A stretch of 64,000 nt of DNA from CAWANP01 sp963783445 (GCA_963783445.1 CAWANP010000002.1:806001-870000), one strand, 5' to 3'; positions 25,427-35,185 are shown, numbered from the stretch's first letter. Translations and numbers: made by a program. Notes: generated by a model not told the origin, from the sequence alone.

Positions 25427-26593
25427 CTACGCCTCTTCAGCGGCAGCGGAGGCGGCGACGCCTGCCCCCCGCTCGAATTCGTACCCGCAACCAGCCAGCC
25501 CTACTTCGATGGCGCCGAGGGTAGCCAAAACATCGCCCATCTTGGCCGCGCCCATGTGTCCGATGCGAAAGTACTCATTCCGGATCTCGGGGTGCAGGCC
25601 CCCGGCCAGGACCGCGCCAGCCTGAGTAATGCGAGGCAGCAGGTCCGCTGCGCTGACGCCCGCCGGGTAGCGGGGTGCCGTCATGGTGTGAGCGGCGAAC
25701 TCGGGCTCTATCGGTACCTGGCCCAACCCCAGAGCAGTGATGCCTGCCTGGCAGGCGCGACCCAGCGCCTCGTGGCGTTTGAAGCGGGCTTCCATACCCT
25801 CATCCAGGATCTGACCCAGGCTGACATTCAGTGCCCATACCAGGTTGACAGCCGGTGTGCCAAAGTAGCCGACCTTGCGCGACTCATAGGCTTCCATGAT
25901 CGGCAGCCATAGGGACCAGTCGGCGTAAAAGTTGCAGACAGGGGTTCTGCGCCCGCGGAATGCATCCATCGCCCGCGGGCCCGCGACCAGTAGGGCCAGG
26001 CCCGGAGGCACGCCAATGGCCTTCTGGGAGGCGGTCAGTGCTAGGTCCACGCCCCATTCGGTCATACGTAGTTCCTCGCCAGCCACGGAGCAGACGCCAT
26101 CCACGATGACCAGCGCGCCATGCCGCTGGCCCAATGTGGCCAACCCTTTGACGTCGGTGATGACTCCCGTGGAGGTATCCACGTGAGTAACGGTCATCAG
26201 CTTGAAATTCTCTTGCTGCAGCGCGGCTTCAACCTCGTCCATGGCTGGTCGCCCGCCGGCCTGTGCCCGTACGTGGGTCACCTCAGCGCCATAGCGCTCC
26301 AACAGTGCCCCGTAGCGGTCGCCGAAATACCCGGTGTTCACCACCAGGGCTTTGTCGCCGGGCTCTATGAGGTTGGCTCCCGCCAGGTCCATGGCCAGTG
26401 TGCCTGAACCGGCAACGATAAAGGGTTGGCCGTCGGGGCAGAGAAATACCTGTCGCATGCGCTCCAGCGCCTGGCCAAAAGCCTCGATGAAACTGGGCGC
26501 GATGTGGCTGGTGGTTGGGCCGGCCAATGCGGACAGCACGGCTGGTTCAAACTCGATAGGACCAGGGATCATCAGTAGGGTTCGGTCTTTCAT
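25427..26593 (-). CDS. Class V PLP aminotransferase (alanine/serine-glyoxylate type)
   Basis: Pyridoxal-phosphate enzyme of the AGXT/serine-pyruvate group, transferring the amino group of alanine or serine to glyoxylate or pyruvate. The 388-residue protein begins MKDRTLLMIPGPIEF. Motifs include GSGTLAMDLAGANL, VIVDGVCSVAGEE (PLP-binding Asp) and TASQKAIGVPPGLAL (Schiff-base Lys). AAEEA-rich extra residues end the protein. ATG 26593 is preceded by AAGGAG; the open frame continuing to 26800 runs into the IS element and is not coding. The exact donor is unknown. It is about 200 bp upstream of the IorA-like gene on the same strand. Confidence 0.88.
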   Translation of the reverse strand: MKDRTLLMIPGPIEFEPAVLSALAGPTTSHIAPSFIEAFGQALERMRQVFLCPDGQPFIVAGSGTLAMDLAGANLIEPGDKALVVNTGYFGDRYGALLERYGAEVTHVRAQAGGRPAMDEVEAALQQENFKLMTVTHVDTSTGVITDVKGLATLGQRHGALVIVDGVCSVAGEELRMTEWGVDLALTASQKAIGVPPGLALLVAGPRAMDAFRGRRTPVCNFYADWSLWLPIMEAYESRKVGYFGTPAVNLVWALNVSLGQILDEGMEARFKRHEALGRACQAGITALGLGQVPIEPEFAAHTMTAPRYPAGVSAADLLPRITQAGAVLAGGLHPEIRNEYFRIGHMGAAKMGDVLATLGAIEVGLAGCGYEFERGAGVAASAAAEEA

Positions 26594-26638
26594 GGTTCTA
26601 TGCTCCTTGTATATAATAGTCATATGACATTTGCTAAA

Positions 26639-28200
26639 GCCGGGTGCCCCGGCGATAATAAGGCAGTTCGGCATGGGCCGGACTGCGGGCATACCGGGCA
26701 AGTCTGTTGCTCCTTGCCGAGCTGGCTGTGACCAGCAGTCAGCTACGTCTCGGAAAGTTTGACTCCCGGTCTCCTTGGGGATCAACGTCTGACATCGCAC
26801 GATGCCCCTACCTCCGCCGAGCTGCGGGGTAGCAGCCCGCAGAACCTCTCAACGGAGCATGAGGGCTGATTTGCCGCAAGGATGCCGCTCCAGGGAGCGC
26901 CGGGGCACCCGGATGGACCGCTGGCTGTTTGTTCTGTCTCGATGAAAGGAGATCATCTATGACCACCAATCGTTTGCAGGCTGGCATTGACTTCAGTCAG
27001 AAGAAAGCAGACTTTTGCTTACTGTTCCCTGATGGCCGACCCCTTGAACAGCATCGGTCCTTCGACAACTCTCTGCCTGGCTACTCGCTGGCCAAGGCCC
27101 TCATGATCGATGCTCTGGAAACCTACCAATTCGACGGCCTGGATGTATCAGGGGAAGCGACTGGCTTCCTGTGGTTGCCCTTCTTCAACCAGCTCGCCGC
27201 TGATCCTGACCTGGAAGCCTATGATCTGAACCTCTTCCTTCTCAACCCACGCTGGGTCAAGTGGTTCAAGAAGTGCTTTCCACAAGACGACAAGACCGAC
27301 CAGAAGGACTCTTTCTACATCGCCGACCGTACTCGTACCCGGCGCCTGACGCGACTTGGTCCCCTCAACTGAACACGCTGCCGCTGCGCTTCTACACTCG
27401 CCTCCGCTTCCATCTGGTCCAGAACCTGGCCCGAGAGAAATGCTACTTCTCTGCTTTTCTCTTTCTCAAAGCCAGTTCCTATCGCCGGCTCAAGCCCTTC
27501 TCCGACGTCTTTGGCGTCACCAGCCGCCAGGTGTTATCCGAGTACACCACCCTCGACGAGCTAGCTGCCATTCCTGTCGAAGATCTGGCCCAGACCTTGC
27601 ACGAAATGAGCGGACATCATCTCCCCGACCCTTTCGACAACGCCCGCAAGCTCCATAGGGTGGCCGTCGAGAGCTTCCCTCTGCCCGATGCTTTGGCCTT
27701 GCCGGTGCACCGTATCCTGGACCTCACCCTGGAACATATCCGTTTCTTGGAAGGCCAGATCGCCTTGGTCGAGGACTGGATTAGCGCCGAAGTCCAGCTC
27801 CAGCCCGCCATCATGAAACTGGCGACCATTCCTGGCGTCGGCCCGGTCTTCTCCAGCGGAAACGGCGCCGAAATCGGCGACACCCAGCGCTTCCTGCAAG
27901 CACAGAAGTGGGACAAGAAACGTAAGCGCTATCGTCCCCGAAACCTCCGCGACGCCGAAGATGCCGTCGCCAAGATAGCCGGTCTGTGGTGGCCTCGTTC
28001 CAATTCCGGTGACTTTGAAGCTGAAGACCGCCGTATGGCCAAGACCGGCAACCGCTACTTGCGCTATTACCTCATCCAGGCAGCCAACCTCATGCGCCAG
28101 CACATCCCGGAATACACGGCATTCTATCGCCGCAAGTATCGGGAAGCGTCCAAGCACCACTCTTCATTGGGATCTGTATCTCTCCGAAAATGCTCTCCCC
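26639..28200 (+). mobile_element. IS110-family insertion element, degraded
   Basis: Comprises a structured noncoding left end (26639-26958) and a frameshifted DEDD transposase gene. IS110 elements lack terminal inverted repeats, so the ends are estimated: the left near 26639, where the promoter region of the aminotransferase ends, and the right near 28160-28200, where transposase similarity stops. The element inserted between two minus-strand metabolic genes. Confidence 0.75.
26640..26912 (+). ncRNA. Structured RNA candidate in the IS110 left end (possible bridge RNA)
   Basis: A perfect 15-bp inverted repeat (ccgggtgccccggcg at 26640-26654 and its complement at 26898-26912) would close a ~270-nt fold. 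Inside are hairpins at 26663-26686 (10-bp arms with one G-U) and 26822-26842 (ctgcggg/cccgcag). IS110 elements encode a bridge RNA in the noncoding end beside the transposase gene, so this position fits. Strand and function are inferred. Alternatively it could be a structured leader of the minus-strand aminotransferase gene. Confidence 0.5.
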
Positions 28201-28286
28201 CGAAAGGGAGCTGCGGTTGGGTCTGCAGCAGGGTTCCTGACAGGGTACAACTGTCCTCCATCGTCAGGGACGAACCAGTACCTTGA
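26959..28286 (+). pseudogene. IS110-family transposase, frameshifted and 3'-degraded
   Basis: The DEDD (RuvC-like) N-terminal domain reads MTTNRLQAGIDFSQKKADFC and DDKTDQKDSFYIADRTR. The C-terminal transposase_20 region reads LATIPGVGPVFSSGNGAEIG and MAKTGNRYLRYYLIQAANLM. One missing base near 27345 shifts the frame just after DRTRTRRL; the second frame resumes DATWSPQLNTLPLRF. After KYREASKHHSS the expected conserved tail is replaced by unrelated sequence that runs to a stop at 28286 inside the neighbouring dehydrogenase gene. AAAGGAG precedes the ATG at 26959. Probably inactive unless the break is a sequencing error. Confidence 0.85.
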
Positions 28287-29244
28287 GTGCGCCACGGCCT
28301 GCCGCGTGCTCAAAAGCCGTCGGCACCTCTACCAATGGATACTTGGCTTGGATCAGTGGCGCCACGTCCACCCAGCCCCTGTCCAGCAGGCGAATGGCTG
28401 CCGGGAACGGCCCGCAGCGCGACCCGATGACCTGGATCTCGTCCACGACCAGGCTGGACAGATCCGCTTGAATCTGGGCGTGATAGGTACTTTTTAGGAT
28501 CATGGTTCCCTGGTGGCGTACCAACCGCCGCGCAGTCTGGAATCCCTCAGCCCTGCCAGTGCATTCCACGACGATGTCGGCGCTTCCGGCCAGGTTGTCG
28601 GCAAGGTGTTGGTCTCCGATCTGATTGGGAATGCCGCGGGCTGCCAGGATCGCCAGTTTGTCTGAGTGCCGGCCCACGGCCAGGAGGTCACAGCCTGTCA
28701 AGGCAATCACCTGCGCAACCAGCAGACCAAGCTTTCCGTCGCCCAGAACCACGACCCGGTCGGTGGGCCGAACGTGGACCTGATCCAGCACTTGACACGC
28801 TGCTGCCACGGGCTCGGCGAACACTGCCACCTCGTCGGGCATACCCTCGGGTACCAAGTGCAGATTTCCTACCGGCAGGCAAAAGTACTCGGCCAGAGTA
28901 CCATCGCGACCCCGGATGCCCAAGGCGGTACGGTGGGGGCAGTGGGTTGGCCGTCCAGCGCGGCAGGTATCGCAATAGCCGCAGGCTGCATTGATCTCGC
29001 CTACAACCCGTTGGCCAATCAGGCTGGAGTCTTGGGCTTGATCGACAATCCCCACAAACTCGTGGCCCAAAACGCCACGATGCCCCGCGTAGCCGCGCAC
29101 AACTTCCAGGTCGGTGTTACAGATGCCGGCCAAGATCGTGCGTATTCTCACCTCACCCGTTGGAGGCTGAGGATCAGGATAGTCCACGGCCAGCCGGAGC
29201 TGCATCTGGCTTCCAAGATGGTCATTGAAGAGTGTGGCTTTCAG
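28264..29244 (-). CDS. Zinc-dependent MDR alcohol/polyol dehydrogenase
   Basis: Medium-chain dehydrogenase of the threonine/sorbitol dehydrogenase type. The catalytic zinc ligands are Cys in AGICNTDLE and His/Glu in VLGHEFVG. The structural zinc site CGYCDTCRAGRPTHC has all four Cys. The Rossmann loop is VVVLGDGKLGLLVAQV. Homologues begin MKA.., and the matching residues here (KATLFNDH) follow a CTG, not ATG; a TAA stop lies four codons before it and GGGAG eight bases before it. I therefore list the CTG at 29244; the first in-frame ATG is 29205, which would drop 13 residues. Substrate unknown. Confidence 0.82.
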   Translation of the reverse strand: MKATLFNDHLGSQMQLRLAVDYPDPQPPTGEVRIRTILAGICNTDLEVVRGYAGHRGVLGHEFVGIVDQAQDSSLIGQRVVGEINAACGYCDTCRAGRPTHCPHRTALGIRGRDGTLAEYFCLPVGNLHLVPEGMPDEVAVFAEPVAAACQVLDQVHVRPTDRVVVLGDGKLGLLVAQVIALTGCDLLAVGRHSDKLAILAARGIPNQIGDQHLADNLAGSADIVVECTGRAEGFQTARRLVRHQGTMILKSTYHAQIQADLSSLVVDEIQVIGSRCGPFPAAIRLLDRGWVDVAPLIQAKYPLVEVPTAFEHAAGRGALKVLVRP

Positions 29245-29256
29245 ATCGAATCTCCC

Positions 29257-30168
29257 TTAGCGGCGGTAACCATAAACGGTAGCTCGTTCCTCTTCGAGTA
29301 CGATCTGCTCCAGGCATAGGGGATGGTCCACCGGGTACCAATCGAGGGCCTCCACGAGCATCTCCTTGGCTTGGTCTTTCACAAAACCGGGGGTCAGTAC
29401 CCCGGCGATTGAAATGGTCTGGATTTCTGTGTGAGGGCGACAGTCTTTGACCAAGACGGTACCCTCAATCTCGGTGCTCAACTCGAAACCCAACAGCATC
29501 ACATCACCAGTCACCACAACCAGGTCTCTTTTTAGATCGACCTGGACGTTGCGGTAGGGCAGGTCTGGATTACTCTCGATCATGGATGCAATCTCGTTGT
29601 TTAGCATGGCCTCGCTGTATCGGATCAGAACGGGGCGTCCGGCCGCAGAGCGATTCATCTCCTCGCCCATGTGTGCCAGGTTGCTGAAGGTGTCATCCGA
29701 GATCAAGAGCAGGTTCTTGACTAGCGTCTCGGTAGGCGCTGCCGTGGGCGGTTCGGGCGAAGGGGTTGGTGCGGGGGCCAGATTCTCCGTAGGCTGGGCA
29801 CGGGGCGTAGGGTTGGGCGCTGAGGTGAAAGTAGGCGATGGGTAGGCTGTCTCTGTCGCAGTGGGCTCGTCTGTTCTCGCCACCGATGTTTGGATTACGT
29901 CGATTTCAACCGCCGTGGCTTCTGGCGTTGCCAATGCGACTACGGCTGTCGCCATCGCCGGAACCGCAGTGACTCTTGGCGCCCTGGATATGACCTGCTG
30001 CCATGCATTCACGGCCGTGGCTTGTTGCTCGCGCATGAGGGTCTCTACCCCCAGATCCACCTCACGACTGACGGCCAGTCCAACACCTGCAGCCACTGCT
30101 ACCCAGAAAAGCAGGTTGCAGGCTGCGAGAATGACCAGAAAGCTCGATCGAGAAACACCCCTAGACAT
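29257..30168 (-). CDS. Membrane-anchored hypothetical protein with Pro/Thr linker
   Basis: Family not recognised. The 303-residue protein has one N-terminal transmembrane helix (about residues 9-34, SFLVILAACNLLFWVAVAAG), an Ala/Val-rich stretch and a long low-complexity linker (about 95-150, rich in PTP and TPSP). A folded C-terminal domain of ~150 residues follows, with NLLLISDDTFSNLAHM, DLVVVTGDVMLLGFEL and LCLEQIVLEEERATVYGY. It looks like an exported domain held away from the membrane. The C-terminal part is reminiscent of LmeA/DUF2993-type lipid-binding domains, but I cannot support that firmly. ATG 30168 has GGAGG upstream and overlaps the end of thiI by 8 bp. Confidence 0.65.
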   Translation of the reverse strand: MSRGVSRSSFLVILAACNLLFWVAVAAGVGLAVSREVDLGVETLMREQQATAVNAWQQVISRAPRVTAVPAMATAVVALATPEATAVEIDVIQTSVARTDEPTATETAYPSPTFTSAPNPTPRAQPTENLAPAPTPSPEPPTAAPTETLVKNLLLISDDTFSNLAHMGEEMNRSAAGRPVLIRYSEAMLNNEIASMIESNPDLPYRNVQVDLKRDLVVVTGDVMLLGFELSTEIEGTVLVKDCRPHTEIQTISIAGVLTPGFVKDQAKEMLVEALDWYPVDHPLCLEQIVLEEERATVYGYRR

Positions 30169-31330
30169 TGTCACCCCTCCTTCCACCACCTGGAAGCTGG
30201 GATGGCGGGTGTATCTCTTCCGCTTCTGCCATCTGGTCGATTATCGTTCTGAGCTTGGCGACACTGCCTTGAGTCAATGGCCGGTCCGGTAGGAACGGGC
30301 AGGCGTGCGAACTCCGGATGGAGGGCTGATAGGTCCCGATTCGGCGTGCCATGGCCATGATCTCGGTCTTGTCCAGCCCAATCAAAGGACGCAGAATCGG
30401 CTTCTGGATTCCGTAGGATATGACCTCCAGATTGCTCAACGTTTGGCTGGCCACTTGGCCCAAGGAATCGCCCGTCACCAGGGCTCCGGCGCCTGTCTCT
30501 TCGGCAAGCTTGGCTGCTTCGGCCAGTATGGCTCGCTTGCAGAAGAGGCAGGTCCACCGTTCCTGGTGCATTTGGCGTAGCTGGGCAAGGGTCGGCCCCA
30601 GGACCTCGTGGTGGGAGAGGATGATCGGTCTCAATTGATAACCATAGGCATGCTGGTTCAGGGAATCAACGATGGCCAATACTTGTTCTGTCTGTGGCTG
30701 GCTGACGCTGAAATGCAGGGGTATCACACCACAGCCACGCTTCATCATTAACCAGGTAGCTACTGGTGAATCGATCCCGCTGGACAGCAGCGACACGACC
30801 CTCCCCTGGCTCCCCAGCGGGAGGCCACCGGGTCCGGCAATGGTTTCGCCAAAGACCAGGGCTCGTCCAGGCTGTATTTCTACCCCGATCTCCACGTCGG
30901 CACTTCGCGAAAGGTCCACAGGTGCTCCCGTAGCCATGACCACCGCTGCCCCAACCCGGCGCTCGATCTCGGGCGAAATGTGGGGGAATGACTTGTCGGC
31001 TCGCCTCGCTTGTACCCGAAAGGAGTGTGCCGGTCCAACTCCAGCACGCTGGGCAACGCTTACCGCTTCGTGGGCAATGGCCTCCATGTCGGCGGATGTC
31101 ACCTGCACCGGGCTCAAGGATACGATGCCAAAGACGCGCTGGACGGCGCCCACCGCCGCCTCCAGATCCTCGGTTTCCAGGTAGATGCGCTGGCCAGTCT
31201 GCCAGACTTCACCGGGGATGCCATTGGCCTTGAGACAACGCCGAACGTTGCGACGCAGCTTTCGGTAAAAATAGTTGCGGTTCTGCCCCTTCAGGGCAAT
31301 CTCGCCGTAGCGTACGAGTATCAAGCTCAC
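30161..31330 (-). CDS. thiI: tRNA 4-thiouridine synthetase ThiI
   Basis: Makes 4-thiouridine at position 8 of tRNA and can feed sulfur into thiamine synthesis. The order is a ferredoxin-like/THUMP N-terminus (LILVRYGEIALKGQNRNYF), then a PP-loop ATP pyrophosphatase (VSLLSSGIDSPVATWLMM). CLFCKR is followed by ALVTGDSLGQVASQT, PILRPLIGLDKTEI and SHACPFLP, which are typical. At 389 residues there is no C-terminal rhodanese domain, as in many Gram-positive-like ThiI proteins that rely on a separate desulfurase. A GTG at 31330 gives a 4-bp GTGA overlap with the upstream epimerase stop; a GTG at 31339 is an alternative. Confidence 0.92.
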   Translation of the reverse strand: MSLILVRYGEIALKGQNRNYFYRKLRRNVRRCLKANGIPGEVWQTGQRIYLETEDLEAAVGAVQRVFGIVSLSPVQVTSADMEAIAHEAVSVAQRAGVGPAHSFRVQARRADKSFPHISPEIERRVGAAVVMATGAPVDLSRSADVEIGVEIQPGRALVFGETIAGPGGLPLGSQGRVVSLLSSGIDSPVATWLMMKRGCGVIPLHFSVSQPQTEQVLAIVDSLNQHAYGYQLRPIILSHHEVLGPTLAQLRQMHQERWTCLFCKRAILAEAAKLAEETGAGALVTGDSLGQVASQTLSNLEVISYGIQKPILRPLIGLDKTEIMAMARRIGTYQPSIRSSHACPFLPDRPLTQGSVAKLRTIIDQMAEAEEIHPPSQLPGGGRRGDNV

Positions 31331-32325
31331 CGCAGCCACCCGTTTTCCAGATACCAGTCTGCCGTTTCCTGTACGGCTGTTTGCAGATCGTGTACTGGCT
31401 CAAAACCCAGTTCTTGCTGGGCCTTCTTGTCAGAACATACCCAGTAGGGCTGTCGCAAGTCCATGACCCGTTGATCGTTGAGCAGTGCTGGCTTGCCCGT
31501 CAGCCTGCCCTGTGCTCTCGACCACCAGGCAACGGGTGTCAGCATGGCCAGGGGTAGAGTTATGCGCCGGGGCTGCTTGGCCAGGGCTCGGGCGATGGTG
31601 GCCGACAGATCCGCATAGCTGGTCGCCCAGCCGCAGCCAAAATAAACCTGGCCGATGGTCTCTTTGCTTTCTAGGACAGCCATGAACAGCCGGATCAGGT
31701 CACGGACGTAGATGAGGCTCGCCCGCCGCTCTTCTCGCCCTAGCTGCAGGTCCAAGCCGCGGTTCACCAGGTCGAAATAAGTGAGAAAATCCTGGTCGCG
31801 GGGCCCAAATACCGCGGCCGCGCGCACGACGGACACCGGCAGCCGGTCGTGCAGATCCAGCAGCGCTTGCTCTGCTGCCAGCTTACTCTTGCCGTACCAG
31901 GTGATCGGCTCGGACCGGCATAGCTCATCGACAACGTCGTCCACATTCCGCGCCGGGCCGCAGGCAGCTACGCTGGAGGCAAAGAGAAATCTCTCGAGAT
32001 CAGGCGCCGCCTCCAGGCACACTCTGGCCAGGTCTTCGGTACCCTTTGTATTGATGCGCACAAAGGTCTCTTCGTCCAGCGCCCTCGTCAGTGCAGCGCA
32101 GTGGCAGACAACATCTACCCCCTTGCAGGCTTGACGAAGACTTGCGCCGTCCTCCAGAGCCCCGTACGCCAGTTCCACGGGTAGGTCGCGGATGAAGGCC
32201 AGATCGCTTGAGCGGCGTACCATGCACCGCACCGCGTATCCCTGCGCCAGCAGCGCCTCGACCAGATGGGATCCGACGAATCCATTGGCTCCAGTGACCA
32301 GAACGAGCTTCCGTCTCTCATTCAA
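31327..32325 (-). CDS. NAD-dependent epimerase/dehydratase (extended SDR)
   Basis: Extended short-chain dehydrogenase acting on nucleotide sugars or related substrates; 332 residues. The N-terminal NAD motif is VLVTGANGFVGSHLVEALLA. The catalytic pair is Tyr and Lys in ITWYGKSKLAAE, with FLFASSVAACGP before it. Later segments (VVRAAAVFGPRDQDF and SLIYVRDLIRLFMAVL) are family typical. Homologues include steroid-dehydrogenase-like and dihydroflavonol-reductase-like enzymes, so the substrate stays open. The probable TTG start at 32325 lies within the end of the upstream dehydrogenase; no ATG is available in frame near the NAD motif. Confidence 0.83.
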   Translation of the reverse strand: MNERRKLVLVTGANGFVGSHLVEALLAQGYAVRCMVRRSSDLAFIRDLPVELAYGALEDGASLRQACKGVDVVCHCAALTRALDEETFVRINTKGTEDLARVCLEAAPDLERFLFASSVAACGPARNVDDVVDELCRSEPITWYGKSKLAAEQALLDLHDRLPVSVVRAAAVFGPRDQDFLTYFDLVNRGLDLQLGREERRASLIYVRDLIRLFMAVLESKETIGQVYFGCGWATSYADLSATIARALAKQPRRITLPLAMLTPVAWWSRAQGRLTGKPALLNDQRVMDLRQPYWVCSDKKAQQELGFEPVHDLQTAVQETADWYLENGWLR

Positions 32326-33545
32326 AGGTGAACACCGCCTTGAGTGCCTGGTGCGCGTTCCGGTCCGCCAGTGTACCAAATGCCTGCCGGTACTCGTCCA
32401 ACTCGTACTTGTGGGTAAGGAGAGGTGCCAGATCCAATTTACGCCGAGCCATGAGTTCCAACCCCACCTCGTAGGTGCGCACCCGCCGGCCCTCGAAATC
32501 CTCCACGGCCACGGCGTAGCTGCCAGCTACGGTCAACTCGTGGAACCAGATGGGCGTCCAGTCTACCCCTTTGGGTAGTCCGGCTGCGCCTACCAGGACG
32601 ACTTTGCCCCCGGCAGAAGCCAGGTGCAAGGCGTCGTCGATGCTCGCATCGCTGCCCACACACTCGAATATCAGGTCTGCACCGCCCACCAGGGCAGGCT
32701 TACCCAGGACGGGTTGGTAGACCTTGCCTCCTGTCAGCTTGGCCAATGCTTCATAGTACTTGTGGTCCCTGTCCAGGTACAGTATCTCGTCAGCACCATA
32801 CTGCCGGGCCCAATCGCCTTGGAAGGGATACTTGGCCAGGACCAGGATCTGTGCCTGACTGCCCAGTGCACGCAGCGATGCCACGGCGCACAGCCCGATT
32901 GTGCCCGCGCCCAGCACGAGTACAGTCGCATGATCCTCGGGAAAATGACGGAGAACGGGATGCAGGGAGGAGCACAGGGCATCCAGAAGGATAGCGTTCT
33001 CATTGGAGACGTTGTCTGGCACCCGGACCAGTTGCGATTGGTGGGCGACATAGTACGGCCCCCAACTGCCGCCGGTATCAGGCGCAAGAACCCAGGATCG
33101 TGCCCGGTGATAGCGCGCCTTCCGCAAAGTGCGTGCAGAGGTTATAATCCCCCTGCTGGCAGGCTGGGCAGGCATCGACAATGCCCCGTGCAGCGCAGGG
33201 CAGCATCAGGTCGGCGATGACCCTCTCGCCCACGGACCAGCCTTCGACCTCGGGCCCTACATCGACCACCGTACCCAGGTTCTCGTGGCCCACGATGAAC
33301 TGGTCGGAGCCAAAGGGCGAGAGATAAGGGCTATTGTGGAGATGAAGCAACCCCCAGTCCGTGCCGCAGATACCGCCGTATCGAGTCCGGATCTTGACCC
33401 AATCAGGGCCAGGCAGTAGCGGCTCAGGAACATCCCCGTAACGCAAACACGAAAAGCCGCTCCAGAAGAACGGCTCGTAGAGGGTCCCCAGCGCTTTGCC
33501 GAGCACATAGCGCGGTACGCTGACGTCGAATTGGATTGCTTTCAT
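32318..33545 (-). CDS. Zinc-type alcohol dehydrogenase-like protein, split by a frameshift
   Basis: MDR-superfamily dehydrogenase of about 408 residues when both parts are joined. Part 1 (33545 to about 33090) has MKAIQFDVSVPRYVLGKALG, YGGICGTDWGLLHLH, FIVGHENLGTVVDVG and a structural Cys cluster (LPCAARGIVDACPACQQGDY, then NLC). Part 2 has VLVLGAGTIGLCAVASLRAL (Rossmann) and runs to ALKAVFTFE. Part 1 ends in a false stop at 33078 after SPGTILGSCA; part 2 resumes LAPDTGGSWGPYY. One extra base in ggttctt near 33086-33093 explains it. The substrate is unknown. It heads a run of minus-strand genes with the epimerase, thiI and a membrane protein. Confidence 0.8.
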
Positions 33546-33729
33546 CGCTTTGTTCTGCTGGCAAGCATCACGGGCAAAGTTTAGCACATGCCGGGCCTTT
33601 TGTCAATCAGCGGTCGCTTTTGGTAAAAGGTAGCTTATCACGGAGGCCCAGATTGACATGCCTGCTCCTGCCTGCTATCATGGCGGCGCCGCATATGCTG
33701 GCGCAACGCAGCTTGGCAAGGAGACAGGC

Positions 33730-34176
33730 ATGAAGCGCGAATATCCAAAAGCCCCCATCGTGGCCGTGGGTGTGATCATCCACCAGGGCAGTTCGACCGG
33801 GTGCGAGAAGATCGCCCTGATCCGGCGGGACAAGGAGCCGGCCAAGGGATTGTGGACTTTCCCCGGAGGCGCCGTTGAGCTGGGCGAGTCGGTCCGGGAT
33901 GCCGCGCGGCGCGAGGCGTGGGAGGAAACGGGGCTGGAGGTTCAACTGGGCAAGATTGCGGTTGTCCTCGATCACATTGCCCGTGATGCCGCGGGCCGCG
34001 TGCAGTACCATTATATCATCATCGATTTCTACGCCGAGCCCACTGGTGGTGACCTTCAGCCAGGCACAGATGTCAGCGATGCCCGTTGGGCCCGCCTGGC
34101 GGATCTGGACCATCTGGAGATGACCGAAAAAGCGGAGGAGATTGCCCGCCAGCTTCTGGTAGGTGCTGGCCCCTGA
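33730..34176 (+). CDS. Nudix hydrolase
   Basis: Hydrolyses a nucleoside diphosphate linked to another moiety; 148 residues. The Nudix box is complete: GGAVELGESVRDAARREAWE followed by ETGLEV, matching Gx5Ex7REUxEExGU. The N-terminus (KAPIVAVGVIIHQG) and LWTFPGGAVE resemble ADP-ribose pyrophosphatase and NADH-type Nudix enzymes. ATG 33730 has AAGGAG seven bases upstream; the open frame starts further back at 33658 but without support. Divergent from the dehydrogenase at 33545. Confidence 0.9.
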   Translation: MKREYPKAPIVAVGVIIHQGSSTGCEKIALIRRDKEPAKGLWTFPGGAVELGESVRDAARREAWEETGLEVQLGKIAVVLDHIARDAAGRVQYHYIIIDFYAEPTGGDLQPGTDVSDARWARLADLDHLEMTEKAEEIARQLLVGAGP

Positions 34177-34292
34177 CGGGAGGACTGGCAGTCCTTTTCC
34201 GCTGCAATCAAGGATGTCAGCGTGGGTGTTTGCCCCTGTCTTGGTATGCTACGGTGTACCTAGAGGACTGCCTGTCCTTGCCACCCAGAGCG

Positions 34293-35185
34293 TCAACTCT
34301 TCCAGCAAGGCAATCCTCGTCTTCCTCCCAGCGTCCGGCAGTTGATCGCCGCCACGGCGTTGGCAAAACGTGCAACCCGCTTCAAGTCCCAGCCCTGGAG
34401 CATGGCATAGACGAAAGCACCGTGGAAGGCATCGCCCGCGCCGGTGGTGTCCACCGCCTGCACAGAAAAACCTGGCGCCTGAAAGCGTTCCCCGTCCGTC
34501 CATGCCTCGCATCCCCGCTCACCCTGGGTCACGACCAGGACCTCGGCTCCCAGCTTGAGCAGATCGCAGGCCGCCTCCTGTGTGTCCAGAGTACCGGTGA
34601 CGGCGGCTGGGAACGGTTCGGCCACGACCAGCCAGTCGACCAGGGGCAGCAGGTCTTCCAGTCCGTCCCGTGGGTGGTTGCCGTCGTAGCAAACCTTGAC
34701 ACCAGCCTCCCTGGCCCACCGGGCAGCCTGGATCGCGGCTGGCATGAATTGGCCATCCAGGTGCAGTACCCGCGCCGCCTGGATGTAGGCCCGGTCAGCC
34801 GCATCCAGCTTCAGATCGTCGGGGGAAACGCGCCGGTGGCAGAGGATGGCCCGCCGGCCCGTGGCCTCCTCCACCAGGATCAGGCAGATGTTGGTGCCCA
34901 CGTGGTGTCGTGACGAAGCCGGGCGGCATCGATCCCTTCCCGCGCAAAGTACTCCCGCAGCCAGTGTCCCTCCCGGTCGTCGCCCAGGGTCCCGATGTAC
35001 CCGGTGCGCAGCCCCAGCCGGGCCATGGCCGTCAGGGCGGTTCCTACCTGACCCCCGCCGTCGTGCACCAGGTCGGGCAGGGGAACCATGGCCACGTTGT
35101 CAAAGTCGGGTGGGCCGGAGGCAATGGCCACGATGTCGTACACGCAGTAGCCCAGGCCGGCGACGTCCAGCGTCCCACTCATCAT
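34293..35185 (-). CDS. PfkB-family sugar kinase, interrupted by a frameshift
   Basis: Ribokinase-like carbohydrate or nucleoside kinase of about 297 residues after repair. The N-terminal part contains VAGLGYCVYDIVA and GGGQVGTALTAMARLGLRTG. The C-terminal part has VDTTGAGDAFHGAFVYAML, the anion hole and catalytic Asp of PfkB signature 2. The first frame ends falsely at 34880 (HDTTWAPTSA), and the second continues VGTNICLILVEEATG, so one base is missing near 34899-34906. The C-terminal end (GGRRGLPCWKS) also looks slightly short for the family. ATG 35185 overlaps the upstream Nudix stop by 4 bp (ATGA). Substrate unknown. Confidence 0.78.

Noticed and set aside
26594..26800. N-terminal extension of the aminotransferase
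   Set aside because: The extra frame lies in the IS left end and the gene has AAGGAG directly before the ATG at 26593.
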